Source: Streptomyces sp. SN-593
GTDB lineage: Bacteria; Actinomycetota; Actinomycetes; Streptomycetales; Streptomycetaceae
Direction: 5' to 3'
DNA length: 64,000 bases
NCBI RefSeq assembly: GCF_016756395.1
Contig: NZ_AP018365.1
Span: 6,079,001-6,143,000, forward strand
The notes beneath the pieces are model-generated. The model made no database searches. It was not told the DNA's origin and worked only from the letters and a program-made list of their open reading frames with translations. The position numbers were made by a program, and so were the translations under genes. This document shows, piece after piece, positions 27,745 through 36,517 of the stretch (the stretch's first letter is position 1; every line of letters starts with the position of its first letter).

Positions 27745-29169
27745 ATGCGACGCAGTCCCTGGGCCACGCTCACCGTGCTGGCCCTCGCCCAGTTCATCGT
27801 GGTGCTCGACGTGACGATCGTGAACGTCGCGCTGCCCGACATCCAGTCCGACCTCGGCTTCAGTACCGACGGCCTGCAATGGGTGATCAGCGGTTACACC
27901 CTGCTCTTCGGCGGCTTCCTGCTCCTCGGCGGGCGCGCGGCCGACCTGCTCGGCGCCCGGCGGGTCTTCGTCGCCGGACTCGTCCTGTTCGGCGCCACCT
28001 CGCTCGCCGGCGGCCTTGCCGGCTCGCCCGGTCTGCTGATAGCCGCCCGCGCGGTCCAGGGACTGGGCGGCGCGATGCTCTCCCCGGCCGCGCTGTCCAT
28101 CCTCACCGTGACGTTCGAGCACGGCCGCCGCCGCAACATCGCGATGGGCATCTGGGGCGGGCTCGCCGGTCTCGGCGGCACCCTCGGCGTGGTGGCCGGC
28201 GGCGTGCTGGTCGACTCGTTCAGTTGGCGCTGGGTCTTCATCGTCAACGTGCCGATCGTGGTCGGCCTGGTGATCGCCGCTCCGCTGTTCGTCCGGCACT
28301 TCCCGCCGCGCGCCGGCGCCCGGTCGTTCGACCTGCCGGGCGCGCTGCTGGGCACCGGCGGCCTGCTCGCGGTCGTCTACGGCGTGGTGCGCGCCGAGCC
28401 GGTCGGCTGGTCGTCCTTCGAGGTGATCGGCTGCCTGGTGGCCGGGGTCGCCATGCTGGTCGGCTTCGTGCTGGTCGAGGCCCGCGCGGCGGCGCCGCTC
28501 GTACCGCTGCGGCTGCTGCGCTCCCGCGCGCTGAGCACGGCCGGCGGCGCGCTGGCGCTCAACGGCGCCGGCTTCCTGTCGATGTTCTTCCTCACCGCGA
28601 TCTTCCTCCAGCAGGTCAGGCACGGCAGTGCGCTGCACGCCGGGGTCGAGTTCCTGCCGATGGGCGGCACCGCGATCTTCGGCGCGGTCGCGGCCACCCC
28701 GCTGGTCACCCGGTTCGGCACCCGCCCGGTGCAGATCGGCGGCGCGCTGATGAGCACCGCCGGGCTGCTGCTGCTCACCACGGCCGGCGCCGAGGGGTCG
28801 TACGCCGGCCAACTCCTGCCCGGGCTGCTGCTGTTCGGTGCCGGCATCACCTCGGTGGCGGTGCCCGCGCAGATCGCCGCGGTCGCCGACGTCTCCGCCC
28901 ACGAGGCCGGGGCCGCCTCGGGTGTGGTCACCGCCTTCAACCAGGTCGGCGGCGCGCTCGGGCTCGCGGTGGTCTCCACGCTGTCCACCTCGAAGTCCAC
29001 CTCCGCCCTGGCACACGGCAGTTCGCCCAGTGACGCGCTGGTGGCCGGGTTCCACCGCGGACTGGTGGTCGCGGCGGCCTTCATGGTGGTGGCGATCGTG
29101 GTCACCGCGATGTCGCCGCGGCTGGCGCCGACCGCCGAGCAGGTGGCGGAGGCCGCCGCGGCGGCGTGA
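27745..29169 (+). CDS. DHA2-family (EmrB/QacA) MFS efflux pump
   Basis: The 474-residue protein has about 14 membrane segments. Motif QFIVVLDVTIVNVALPDI (helix 1, DHA2 signature LDxTIVNVALP) and the loop GGRAADLLGARRVFV confirm the group. It exports cationic or hydrophobic drugs by proton antiport. It is preceded by GCGGAGACGTC and controlled by the divergent TetR gene. The stop is followed by a minisatellite. Confidence 0.93.
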   Translation: MRRSPWATLTVLALAQFIVVLDVTIVNVALPDIQSDLGFSTDGLQWVISGYTLLFGGFLLLGGRAADLLGARRVFVAGLVLFGATSLAGGLAGSPGLLIAARAVQGLGGAMLSPAALSILTVTFEHGRRRNIAMGIWGGLAGLGGTLGVVAGGVLVDSFSWRWVFIVNVPIVVGLVIAAPLFVRHFPPRAGARSFDLPGALLGTGGLLAVVYGVVRAEPVGWSSFEVIGCLVAGVAMLVGFVLVEARAAAPLVPLRLLRSRALSTAGGALALNGAGFLSMFFLTAIFLQQVRHGSALHAGVEFLPMGGTAIFGAVAATPLVTRFGTRPVQIGGALMSTAGLLLLTTAGAEGSYAGQLLPGLLLFGAGITSVAVPAQIAAVADVSAHEAGAASGVVTAFNQVGGALGLAVVSTLSTSKSTSALAHGSSPSDALVAGFHRGLVVAAAFMVVAIVVTAMSPRLAPTAEQVAEAAAAA

Positions 29170-29220
29170 GGCCCGTGCCGGTCATCCGGCGCGGTGCGCC
29201 TGCCGTTCGTCCCAGCCGCG

Positions 29221-29345
29221 CTGCTCCTCCGACCTGAACTGCTCCTCCGACCTGAGCCGCTCCTCCGACCTGACCTGCTCCTACGGCCCGCGCTGCCCCC
29301 CAGCCCGCGCTGCTCCTCCGACCCGCGCTGCTCCTCCGACCCGCC
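29221..29345. repeat. 18-bp minisatellite, seven units
   Basis: Seven head-to-tail units of CTGCTCCTCCGACCTGAA-type sequence; one unit is 17 bp and two are diverged. It begins 52 bp after the MFS stop and ends 122 bp before the CutA stop. It is in a non-coding gap; no gene is seen in it. Confidence 0.9.
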
Positions 29346-29467
29346 GCCCGCCCGTACCGACCGGCTCCCCCCGGGCGGCGCGGGCGGGCGGTCGTGTGGG
29401 CGGTCGCGTGTACGGCCGGGGCGGAGCCGTACCGCGCACAGCGGAACGGACGCGCGCCGGCCGCGGA

Positions 29468-29791
29468 TCAGCCCGCGGCCGTCTCCGCGTCGAGCCATGC
29501 CAGGTAGGGCGTGCCGCCCCTCTCGATCGGCACCGCGATGATCTCCGGGGTGTCGTAGGTGTGGGCGGCGGTGAGCACCGCTTCGAGCGCGTCGTACCGC
29601 TCGGCGGTGGTCTTCAGCAGTACCCGCCACTCCTGCTCGGCCTGGACCGCGCCCTCCCACCGGTACACGGAGCGGATCGGGCCGTCGATCTGCGCGCAGG
29701 CCGCGGCGCGTGCCTCGACCGCGGCCCGCGCCAGTTGCTCGGCGCGCTCGGCGCTGTCGGTCGTGGTCAGCACGGCGAGGTACCCGGACAC
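29468..29791 (-). CDS. cutA: Divalent-cation tolerance protein CutA
   Basis: The 107-residue protein matches CutA1 throughout: YLAVLTTTDSAERAEQLARA, AACAQIDGPIRSVYRWEG, EQEWRVLLKTT, and HTYDTPEIIAVPI. CutA1 forms a trimer with a ferredoxin-like fold; a link to copper tolerance is known but the mechanism is not. GTG 29791 has AGGGAGG upstream. The frame extends to 29911 without similarity. Confidence 0.92.
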   Translation of the reverse strand: MSGYLAVLTTTDSAERAEQLARAAVEARAAACAQIDGPIRSVYRWEGAVQAEQEWRVLLKTTAERYDALEAVLTAAHTYDTPEIIAVPIERGGTPYLAWLDAETAAG

Positions 29792-29874
29792 GGGGCCTCC
29801 CTGGGTCGTCGGGGCTGGGTGGGGTTCGGTGGGGCGGGCGGAGCGTCCCCGCGCGGGCCCGGTCGTCCGGGTTC

Positions 29875-30141
29875 CTACGCGCTCAGGGCGTGCGGCTCGG
29901 GGTCGGCGCACTCGGCGGCCAGCCGGTCGGCGGACAGGCCGAGGGCGCCGGCGAGGGCGGTGATCGTGAAGAAGGCCGGGGTGGGAGCGCGACCGGTCTC
30001 GATCTTGCGCAGCGTCTCCGCGGAGATGCCGGCGGCCGCCGCGACGGCGGTCATGCTGCGGTCGCCGCGGGCTGTGCGCAGCAGGGCGCCGAGACGTTCG
30101 CCGCGGGCCCGCTCTTCGGGGGTGAGGGGAGTTCGCACCAT
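29875..30141 (-). CDS. Small XRE-type regulator
   Basis: The 88-residue protein is little more than an XRE HTH (ERLGALLRTARGDRSMTAVA; ISAETLRKIETGRAPTPAFF). It is divergent from the methionine aminopeptidase gene, with overlapping dyads between. The ATG has no ribosome binding site, but TAGTAT (30154-30149) ends seven bases before it, so the mRNA may be leaderless. It probably represses itself and the peptidase gene. Confidence 0.85.
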   Translation of the reverse strand: MVRTPLTPEERARGERLGALLRTARGDRSMTAVAAAAGISAETLRKIETGRAPTPAFFTITALAGALGLSADRLAAECADPEPHALSA

Positions 30142-30154
30142 GGACGTGATACTA

Positions 30155-30177
30155 ATACCGGGATAGTTATCCGGTAT
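30155..30177. promoter_or_regulatory. Dyads in the HTH/map gap
   Basis: ATACCGG (30155-30161) and CCGGTAT (30171-30177) are inverted repeats around a second dyad, GGATA-GT-TATCC (30161-30172). The minus-strand -10 TAGTAT abuts the site. This is a good candidate operator for the XRE protein. Confidence 0.7.
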
Positions 30178-30196
30178 GAGAATGGGGTAGATTTCC

Positions 30197-30964
30197 ATGG
30201 TCGAGATCAAGACGGCCGCGGCGCTGGACGCGATGCGCGAGGCGGGGCGGGTGGTCGCCAACGCGCTGGGCGCCGCGCGCTCGGCCGCCGCGGTCGGCGT
30301 CTCGCTCACCGAGCTGGACGAGGCCGCCCGCGCGGTCCTGGCCGCGGCGGGCGCGAGTTCGCCCTTCCTCGGCTACCGGCCGTCCTTCGCGCCCGTGCCG
30401 TTCCCCGCGGTGATCTGCGCCTCGGTCAACGACGCCATCGTGCACGGCATCCCGGACGACTACCGGCTGTGCGACGGCGACCTGGTCAGCATCGACTGCG
30501 GCGCCACGCTGGACGGCTGGACCGGCGACTCGGCGATCAGCTTCATCGTCGGCACCCCCCGCCCCGAGGACGTCGCGCTCATCGACGCCACCCAACGGGC
30601 GCTCGACGCCGGGATCGCCGCCGCCGTGGTCGGCAACCGGATCGGCGACATCGGCCACGCGACCGGAGGGGTGGCCCGCGCCGCCGGCTGCGGCATGCCC
30701 GCGGACTTCGGCGGCCACGGCATCGGGCGGCAGATGCACGAGGACCCGCACGTGCCCGGGCGAGGCCGCCCCGGCCGGGGATTCCCGCTGCGGCACGGCC
30801 TCACCCTGGCGATCGAGCCGATGCTGATGTCCGGCGGGCGCGACGAGTACGTCACCGACGCCGACGGCTGGACCCTGCGCACCGTCGACGGCAGCCGTGC
30901 CGCGCACATCGAGCACACCGTCGCCGTTACGGACGAGGGGCCGCGGGTGCTGACCCTGCCCTGA
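30197..30964 (+). CDS. map: Methionine aminopeptidase, type I paralogue
   Basis: The 255-residue enzyme removes N-terminal Met from nascent proteins. All metal ligands are present: Asp100 (SIDCG), Asp111 (GDSAIS), His174 (GGHGIGRQMHEDP), Glu207 (AIEPML), Glu239 (HIEHTVAV); His83 is the substrate-binding histidine. It lies outside a ribosomal-protein operon, where the housekeeping map is found, and it is controlled by an XRE repressor, so it is probably an extra, regulated copy. Confidence 0.9.
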   Translation: MVEIKTAAALDAMREAGRVVANALGAARSAAAVGVSLTELDEAARAVLAAAGASSPFLGYRPSFAPVPFPAVICASVNDAIVHGIPDDYRLCDGDLVSIDCGATLDGWTGDSAISFIVGTPRPEDVALIDATQRALDAGIAAAVVGNRIGDIGHATGGVARAAGCGMPADFGGHGIGRQMHEDPHVPGRGRPGRGFPLRHGLTLAIEPMLMSGGRDEYVTDADGWTLRTVDGSRAAHIEHTVAVTDEGPRVLTLP

Positions 30965-31098
30965 ACCGTGGCGGCGCGGGTCGTATGCGGCGCTGCGGCG
31001 GTGCCCTACGAGCCCGCCCCGGTGCGGTGCGTACGGGTGCCGCCGCGGTGCGGTGCGTACGGTGCCGCCGTCCCGTCCGCTCGTCCTCTCCCGGCTGT

Positions 31099-31123
31099 CC
31101 TTAGTCAAACTAATGACCTAAGG
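31099..31123. promoter_or_regulatory. Nested dyad upstream of MFS gene
   Basis: CCTTAG (31099-31104) faces CTAAGG (31118-31123), and inside it TTAGT-CAA-ACTAA (31101-31113) is a second dyad. It is AT-rich for this genome and lies about 80 bp before the MFS start; no adjacent regulator gene is a clear match. Confidence 0.6.
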
Positions 31124-31199
31124 TAATTGCCGACGGTAAGAAAATCCGCGCATCCGGGTGCCCCGCGCGGGAGGGACCGAGGAGAGGCAGCGAGGACGG

Positions 31200-32564
31200 G
31201 TGAGTGACGCGAGCGCGGAGCCGACCGCCCCCGTCGCGGTGGCCGGGCCACGGCAGGAACCGATCTTCACCCTGCCCTTCGTGAGCCTGATGACGGCCAA
31301 CGGGCTGCTGCGGATCTGCACCTACATGCTGATCACGGTCGTCCCGCTGTACGCCCTCCACAACGGCCTGTCGCTCACCGAGGCCGGCCTGACCACCACG
31401 TTCTACATGGCCGCCGCGCTCGTGGTCAGGCCGCTGTCGGGCCGGCTGGTGGACGCGCGCGGCCGGTTCGTCGTCATGCTCCTCGGTTCGGTGCTGTACT
31501 TCGTCGCGACCGGTCTGTACGTCCTCGCGCTGCCCGTGTGGCTGCTGCTGGCCGTGCGGGCGTTGCAGGGGCTGGGCTTCAGCTTCAACGGCACCGCGGT
31601 GATGACGCTCGCCACCGACCTGATCCCCGAGAGCCGGATGTCGGAGGGGATCGGCTACCTGGGCATCGAGCAGACCGTGGCGCAGATCTTCGCGCCGTGG
31701 CTGGCGCTGACGGTGGTCAACGCGTACGGCTACCGGGCCGCGTTCGTGGTCGTGTTCGTGCTGGCCGGGGTGAACCTGCTGGTCCGACTGCCGCTCGGGC
31801 GGGTCGCCAAGCAGCATCGGCGGGCTGGGAGCGGGAGCGGGAGTGGCAGGGGGATCGAGGGCGCGGGTGACGCGGGTGCGGGCGCCGTCCCGGGGGCCGA
31901 CGCCGGTGCGGGCGCGGTGCCGGTCGTGGGCGCGGCTCCGGAGGACGGTCCGGTGGTTCCCGTCGCGTCCGGTGCGGCGGCCGGGCGGGCTGCTCCCGAA
32001 CCCTGGTGGAACCGGCTGGTGGACCGGGACGCGGCGCGCCCGGCGGCCATCATGTTCTTCATCATGTCGGGCGTGGCGGCCGTCAACACGTTCCTGGCCG
32101 CGTACACGACAGGGCGCGGCATCGCCGACTCCGGCCTGTTCTTCACCGCCAGCGGCATCATGCTCGCGGCGGCCCGCATCGCCGGGGGCCGGCTGCAACG
32201 GCGGTTCGGCACGACGCCGACCATCACCGCGGGCATCCTGTCGGTGGCGGCCGGGCTGCTGCTCGTCCGCTGGTCGCCGGACCTGGCGGTGCTCATGGCC
32301 GGCGGGGCCTGCTACGGCTGGGGGATGGGCACCGCCCAGCCCGGGATGAGCGCGCTGGCGGTGCTGGTGGCGGACAAGTCACGGCGCGGGCTGGCGAACT
32401 CGACGTTCTTCATGGCGATGGACCTGTCCCAGGCGGTGGACGCCGCGGCCCTCGGCGCGCTCGCCGGCCTGGCGGGCACCGGCTCGGTGTTCCTCGCCTC
32501 CGCGGCGCTGGTGGCCGCGTCGGCGGTGGCGTTCGTGGCGCTGCGGTCGCGCATCGTCCCGTAG
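31200..32564 (+). CDS. MFS transporter
   Basis: The 454-residue protein has 12 hydrophobic segments with the loop motif GRLVDARGRFVVML after helix 2 and RALQGLGFSFNGTAVM in helix 4. The cytoplasmic loop between helices 6 and 7 is a long Gly/Ala/Ser-rich linker (about residues 200-260). Substrate unknown; siderophore or drug export are usual for the type. GTG 31200 was chosen as the conserved part starts soon after; the upstream GTG at 31158 is an alternative. Confidence 0.85.
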   Translation: MSDASAEPTAPVAVAGPRQEPIFTLPFVSLMTANGLLRICTYMLITVVPLYALHNGLSLTEAGLTTTFYMAAALVVRPLSGRLVDARGRFVVMLLGSVLYFVATGLYVLALPVWLLLAVRALQGLGFSFNGTAVMTLATDLIPESRMSEGIGYLGIEQTVAQIFAPWLALTVVNAYGYRAAFVVVFVLAGVNLLVRLPLGRVAKQHRRAGSGSGSGRGIEGAGDAGAGAVPGADAGAGAVPVVGAAPEDGPVVPVASGAAAGRAAPEPWWNRLVDRDAARPAAIMFFIMSGVAAVNTFLAAYTTGRGIADSGLFFTASGIMLAAARIAGGRLQRRFGTTPTITAGILSVAAGLLLVRWSPDLAVLMAGGACYGWGMGTAQPGMSALAVLVADKSRRGLANSTFFMAMDLSQAVDAAALGALAGLAGTGSVFLASAALVAASAVAFVALRSRIVP

Positions 32565-32577
32565 GACCGCGCGGATG

Positions 32578-33769
32578 CTCCTATGCTTGTCAAGCGGCCG
32601 GTGCGAGGTTGGTTTGAGTGATTCGTTCCGTTGGTGTGGTGGTCAGGGCGCGGTAGACCTCGCGGGCGACGAATCGCTTGAGGCAGCGCATGATGTCCTT
32701 CTTGTTCAGCCCTTCCTTGGTGCGTCGTTCGACGTAGGCGCGGGTGCGTTCGTCGAAGCGCATGCGGGTCAGGACGATGGTGTGCAGGGCGTTGTTGGCG
32801 GCCCTGTCGCCGCCGCGGTTGAGTCGGTGGCGGTGTGTGCGGCCGGAGGACGCCGGGATCGGTGCGACTCCTGCCAGGTGGGCGAACGCGGCCTGCGACC
32901 GCATTCGTTCGGGGTTGTCCCCGGCGGAGGCGAGCAGTTGGCCGGCGGTCTCGGGCCCGACCCCGAACAGCTCCAGCAGCTGCGGGGCGGCCTGCTTGAC
33001 CAGCGGGCCGATCTCCGCGTCCAGCTCGGTGATCTCGGTGTCCAGTGCCTGGAGACGGCGGGCGAGGCGCCGCAACGATCCCCGGGTCGCCGCCAGCGGC
33101 CGCGAGAGGTCCTCGCCGGGTCGCAGCCGGGCCAGGGTGCGTATCAGCGCGGCCCGGTCCAGACCGGCGACCTGCTCGCGCAGCATCGCGGGGGCCGACA
33201 CCAGCAGGCCGCGGATCTGGTTCATCGCCTGGGTGCGGGCCTTGACCGCGCTGCGGCGGGCGAGTCGCAGGACCCGCACGGCCTCGACCACGCCGTCCCG
33301 GCTCTTGGGGATGCCGGCGGCTCGGCCCGAGAGCACGGCCGTTGCGGCGGCATAGGCGTCGATCGGGTCGGACTTGCCCTTCATCCGCCGTGTCTTGCGG
33401 TCTGGCCGGTCTACGTCGAAGACGGTGACCCCGGCGGCGGTCAGCACGCGGGCGAGCTCGGCGCCGTAGGCACCGGTGCCCTCGACGCCGACCGCGACCA
33501 GGTCGCCGTGCGAGCGCATCCAGTCCAGCAGGTACCGGTAGCCGCGGATGGTGGCCTCGAACTCGCGATCGGCCAGGTGCCGGCCGATGGAGTCGATCAC
33601 GGCCGCGTGGTGGGTCAGGCCGTGGGTGTCGACTCCGCCGGTGATCCGCGGCCCGTCGTGCGTCATGCTGGTCATGTCCGTCCTTGCGTATCCGTACCGA
33701 CGAGGGCGGCACGCGCCGGTCGGGCGGGTGGACAAGACAGTGACGGGGCTTATGCGACAAGCTCCTATG
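32578..33769. mobile_element. IS110-family insertion sequence
   Basis: An intact IS110-type transposase gene lies between two copies of GCTCCTATG (32578-32586 and 33761-33769), the likely left and right boundaries, about 1.18 kb apart. A subterminal inverted pair GCTTGTC/GACAAGC (32586-32592; 33756-33762) is present. IS110 elements often lack true terminal inverted repeats and encode a guide RNA in a non-coding end; the 85-230 bp upstream of the transposase is where it would be. The right edge may lie further out, up to 33904. Confidence 0.7.
32590..33675 (-). CDS. IS110-family transposase (DEDD)
   Basis: The 361-residue protein has the N-terminal RuvC-like DEDD domain (GGVDTHGLTHHAAVID, GVEGTGAYGAE, KSDPIDAYAAA) and the C-terminal Transposase_20 domain with the catalytic-serine region IPASSGRTHRHRLNRGGDRA. 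It looks intact. ATG 33675 has AAGGACGG upstream; the frame runs to 33831 but only the IS end lies there. It inserts the element without target duplication longer than the core. Confidence 0.92.
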   Translation of the reverse strand: MTSMTHDGPRITGGVDTHGLTHHAAVIDSIGRHLADREFEATIRGYRYLLDWMRSHGDLVAVGVEGTGAYGAELARVLTAAGVTVFDVDRPDRKTRRMKGKSDPIDAYAAATAVLSGRAAGIPKSRDGVVEAVRVLRLARRSAVKARTQAMNQIRGLLVSAPAMLREQVAGLDRAALIRTLARLRPGEDLSRPLAATRGSLRRLARRLQALDTEITELDAEIGPLVKQAAPQLLELFGVGPETAGQLLASAGDNPERMRSQAAFAHLAGVAPIPASSGRTHRHRLNRGGDRAANNALHTIVLTRMRFDERTRAYVERRTKEGLNKKDIMRCLKRFVAREVYRALTTTPTERITQTNLAPAA

Positions 33770-33904
33770 AAGTCACAAGCGCCCGTCCGGCCGCGTGCGT
33801 GGTGACGCCCGGATGGGCCGACACATCCCAAACAGGACAGTCGAGACGTCAGTCAGCCGAGGGGTCAGACCCACCAGCAGCGTCACCACGTCACATCCTC
33901 ACCG

Positions 33905-34762
33905 TCAGCCGAGTTCGAGCGTCGTGGTGCCGTAGACCGCGTCGACCCGGCTGGCCGGGGCCTGGCCGGTGTACATCCGCAGGCACTCCGACGTGGCGCT
34001 CAGGCCCCGGTCGGCGGCGAGCTTCGCGGCGGCCGGGTACAGGTCCGGGATGTCGATGGCCACCTCGGCGCCGGGCGGCAGCGTGGCGACGAGCGCGTCG
34101 AAGAGGACGCCGGCCTCCTCGGGGCTGTCGGCGAACAGCGGGCCGATGCGGTGGCCCTGGTGGGCCGGCCGGATCACGCCGTACCCGCGGACACCGCCGT
34201 CCGCGCCGAGCAGCACCCGGGCGGTGTGGCCGTCGCCGGTGAGCCAGCGCGCGACGAACTCGGGGCGGGCGGCCGGGAAGCAGCCGCGGTCGTACGCCGC
34301 GATCGCCCGGTGGTGGTGCGGTGCCACCGCCAGGGCCGCGGCCGGGTCCGCCGCCGCACCGGCCGTCCGGGGACGGCCGGTGTGGCGCACGTTGCGGTAC
34401 GCCGGGAGGAAGCCGGCGCGCGCGTAGGCGGCCTGCTGGGCCGGCACGCCGTCGAGGCCGATCACGCGGCCCCGGGCGCGGGGCAGCGCCGCGTTCCAGG
34501 TCGTCAGGCCCAGGCCGGTGCCGCGGTGTTCGGGGTGCACCAGGTAGTAGCCGAGGAACGCGTACGCCGGGGAGTACACGACGACGGAGACGGCCGACAC
34601 CACGCGGCCGCCCAGCCGCCCGACGAGGAAACCGGCCGGATCGCTGGGGAGGAAGTGGGCCGCGTCGCCGTGGCCGGGGTTCCAGCCCTCGTCGGCGGTC
34701 CACGCCACGATCTCGTCCCACTCGGCAGCCGTCGCCTGGGTGACGATGAGGTCGTTCCGCAT
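33905..34762 (-). CDS. GNAT acetyltransferase with C-terminal domain
   Basis: The 285-residue protein has a GNAT domain (HPEHRGTGLGLTTWN, acetyl-CoA loop; residues about 75-90) and a second half, about 140-285, like the acetyltransferase-18 (YitH/HolE-type) domain, including GYGVIRPAHQGHRIGPLFAD. Substrate unknown. It lies right next to the IS110 element; its end is intact. A permease operon follows upstream on the same strand. Confidence 0.87.
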   Translation of the reverse strand: MRNDLIVTQATAAEWDEIVAWTADEGWNPGHGDAAHFLPSDPAGFLVGRLGGRVVSAVSVVVYSPAYAFLGYYLVHPEHRGTGLGLTTWNAALPRARGRVIGLDGVPAQQAAYARAGFLPAYRNVRHTGRPRTAGAAADPAAALAVAPHHHRAIAAYDRGCFPAARPEFVARWLTGDGHTARVLLGADGGVRGYGVIRPAHQGHRIGPLFADSPEEAGVLFDALVATLPPGAEVAIDIPDLYPAAAKLAADRGLSATSECLRMYTGQAPASRVDAVYGTTTLELG

Positions 34763-34864
34763 GCGTTCCGCTCCTTCCGCCGGCAGGGTGCCGGTCGTCC
34801 GTCGGGCTCCTGCCCGGTGCCGTGCCTTCCGGGGCGACCGGTGTCGCGCGGGCGGGTCGTTCTC

Positions 34865-34894
34865 GTGCCGGTGCCGGTGCCGGTGCCGGTGCCG
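34865..34894. repeat. GTGCCG hexamer array
   Basis: Five exact GTGCCG units, then a related GTGCGGACCGGGACCGCT-like unit repeated about twice (to about 34930). It lies between the stop of the permease and the start of the acetyltransferase. Confidence 0.85.
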
Positions 34895-34931
34895 TGCGGA
34901 CCGGGACCGCTGCCGTGCGGACCGGGGCCGC

Positions 34932-36470
34932 TCAGACCAGATCCATCGCCGCCACCTCGTCGGGACCGCCGTAACTGACCGGTCCGTGGAAGGACTTGCG
35001 GGCGGTGGCGAACCACCACAGGGTCGCGATCACCAGGACCACCGCGAGGGCGATCGGCGCGTAGTTGAACGTGCTCGCGGTGATCGGGGTGGCCTGCGGG
35101 AGCATGAACAGCACGTTGCTGGTGATGATCCACAGCACGGCGACGACACCGACGGGCCTGCTCCAGCGGCCCAGGTGCCACGGGCCGGCCTGGAACTCGT
35201 CCTTCAGCCGCAGCCGCAGGAAGATCGGGATGCCGTAGGAGAGGAACAGCCCCACCACGTTGACGCTGACCACCGCGCTGAAGGCGGTGTGCGACCACCA
35301 GCCCGGCAGCACCAGCACCAGCGACGAGGCGGCGGCGAGCCAGACGGCCTTGACGGGCGTGCGGGTGCGCGGGGAGACCGAGTGCCACAGCCGCGAGCCG
35401 GGCATGGCGCCGTCACGGGAGAAGGCGAAGATCATGCGGGTGTTGGAGGTCATGTTGGCCAGCCCGCAGAAGAGCATCGAGCCGATGATGATGACCAGGA
35501 TCGCCTTGGACAGGCCCTGGCCGAGCGCGTCGAGCAGGATCTGCACCGGCGGGGCGGCCGAGGAGACCTCTGCGGCGTAGTCGCGGATCGAGTAGACCAG
35601 GGCGACCATGAGGATCAGCCCGGTGAGCGCCGAGTAGCCGATGGCGCGCACGATGCCCTTGGGCGCGTTGACGGTGGCCTGGACGGTCTCCTCGGACATG
35701 TGGAAGCTGCCGTCGAAGCCGGTGAAGGTCCAACTCGTGACCAGCAGGCCGAGCAGCCCCGCGTAGACCGCGCTGTGGAAGCCGGTGGTGTTGGCGTAGT
35801 GGAACGCGTAACCCGCGTGCTGGTGGTGGGAGGGCACCGAGACCAGCGAGATCACGATCACCAGCAGGCCGACGATCAGCCACCACACGGAGATCCGGTT
35901 GATGACGGCGACCAGCCGGACCGTGTACGTGTTGAGCAGCGCGTGGACCAGCAGGACGGCCGCGGTGATCAGCACGGTCTTCCTGAGGGTGGGCGTGTAG
36001 TCCCACTGCATGGCGATGTAGGACTGGATGAACGTCGCGGCCGCGTAGTCGGTGGCGGCGGTGCCCGCGACCTGGCCGATGAAGTTGAGCCAGCCGGTGT
36101 ACCAGGACCAGGCGCCGCTGTGCCGCCTGGCGAGCTTGCCGGCGGAGAAGTACAGCGCGCCGCTGGTCGGGTAGGCGGAGGCGATCTCACCCATGGCGGC
36201 GCCGATGAAGAGCACCATCACCGACACGCCGATCCAGCCGAAGATCAGGATGCGCGGACCGCCTCCGGCCATGCCCATCCCGAAGGCGGAGAAGATGCCG
36301 GATATGATGTTGATGATGGTGAAAGAGATCGCGAAGTTGTCGAACGCCCGGAATCGCCGGGTGAGTTTGCGCGGATAGCCCATCGCGTGCAGCGTGGCGT
36401 CGTCGTCGAGGGCGACCGGCGGCGCGTGTTCCGTTCTCCTGGTGCGGCCGGTCAGTGTGGGGTCGGGCAT
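34932..36470 (-). CDS. APC-family amino acid permease
   Basis: The 512-residue protein has 12 hydrophobic segments and the APC motifs FAISFTIINIISGIF (helix 1) and GEIASAYPTSGALYF (helix 2). It fits the amino acid/GABA permease group (ACT/YjeH-like large loop). It would import an amino acid or polyamine with protons. ATG 36470 has GGACGG upstream. It follows the hypothetical gene at 37510-36518 after 47 bp and is likely co-transcribed. Confidence 0.88.
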   Translation of the reverse strand: MPDPTLTGRTRRTEHAPPVALDDDATLHAMGYPRKLTRRFRAFDNFAISFTIINIISGIFSAFGMGMAGGGPRILIFGWIGVSVMVLFIGAAMGEIASAYPTSGALYFSAGKLARRHSGAWSWYTGWLNFIGQVAGTAATDYAAATFIQSYIAMQWDYTPTLRKTVLITAAVLLVHALLNTYTVRLVAVINRISVWWLIVGLLVIVISLVSVPSHHQHAGYAFHYANTTGFHSAVYAGLLGLLVTSWTFTGFDGSFHMSEETVQATVNAPKGIVRAIGYSALTGLILMVALVYSIRDYAAEVSSAAPPVQILLDALGQGLSKAILVIIIGSMLFCGLANMTSNTRMIFAFSRDGAMPGSRLWHSVSPRTRTPVKAVWLAAASSLVLVLPGWWSHTAFSAVVSVNVVGLFLSYGIPIFLRLRLKDEFQAGPWHLGRWSRPVGVVAVLWIITSNVLFMLPQATPITASTFNYAPIALAVVLVIATLWWFATARKSFHGPVSYGGPDEVAAMDLV

Positions 36471-36517
36471 GCGAACCGTCCATTCTGGTGGGATTCCGTC
36501 GACCGGTACGGTCTGGC

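Noticed and set aside
29194..29541. Plus-strand frame encoding LLLRPE hexapeptide repeats
   Set aside because: It is produced by the 18-bp minisatellite; no ribosome binding site and it runs into antisense of cutA.
31099..31123. DmdR/IdeR iron box
   Set aside because: The half sites and 19-bp spacing of the iron box do not match; kept only as an unassigned dyad.
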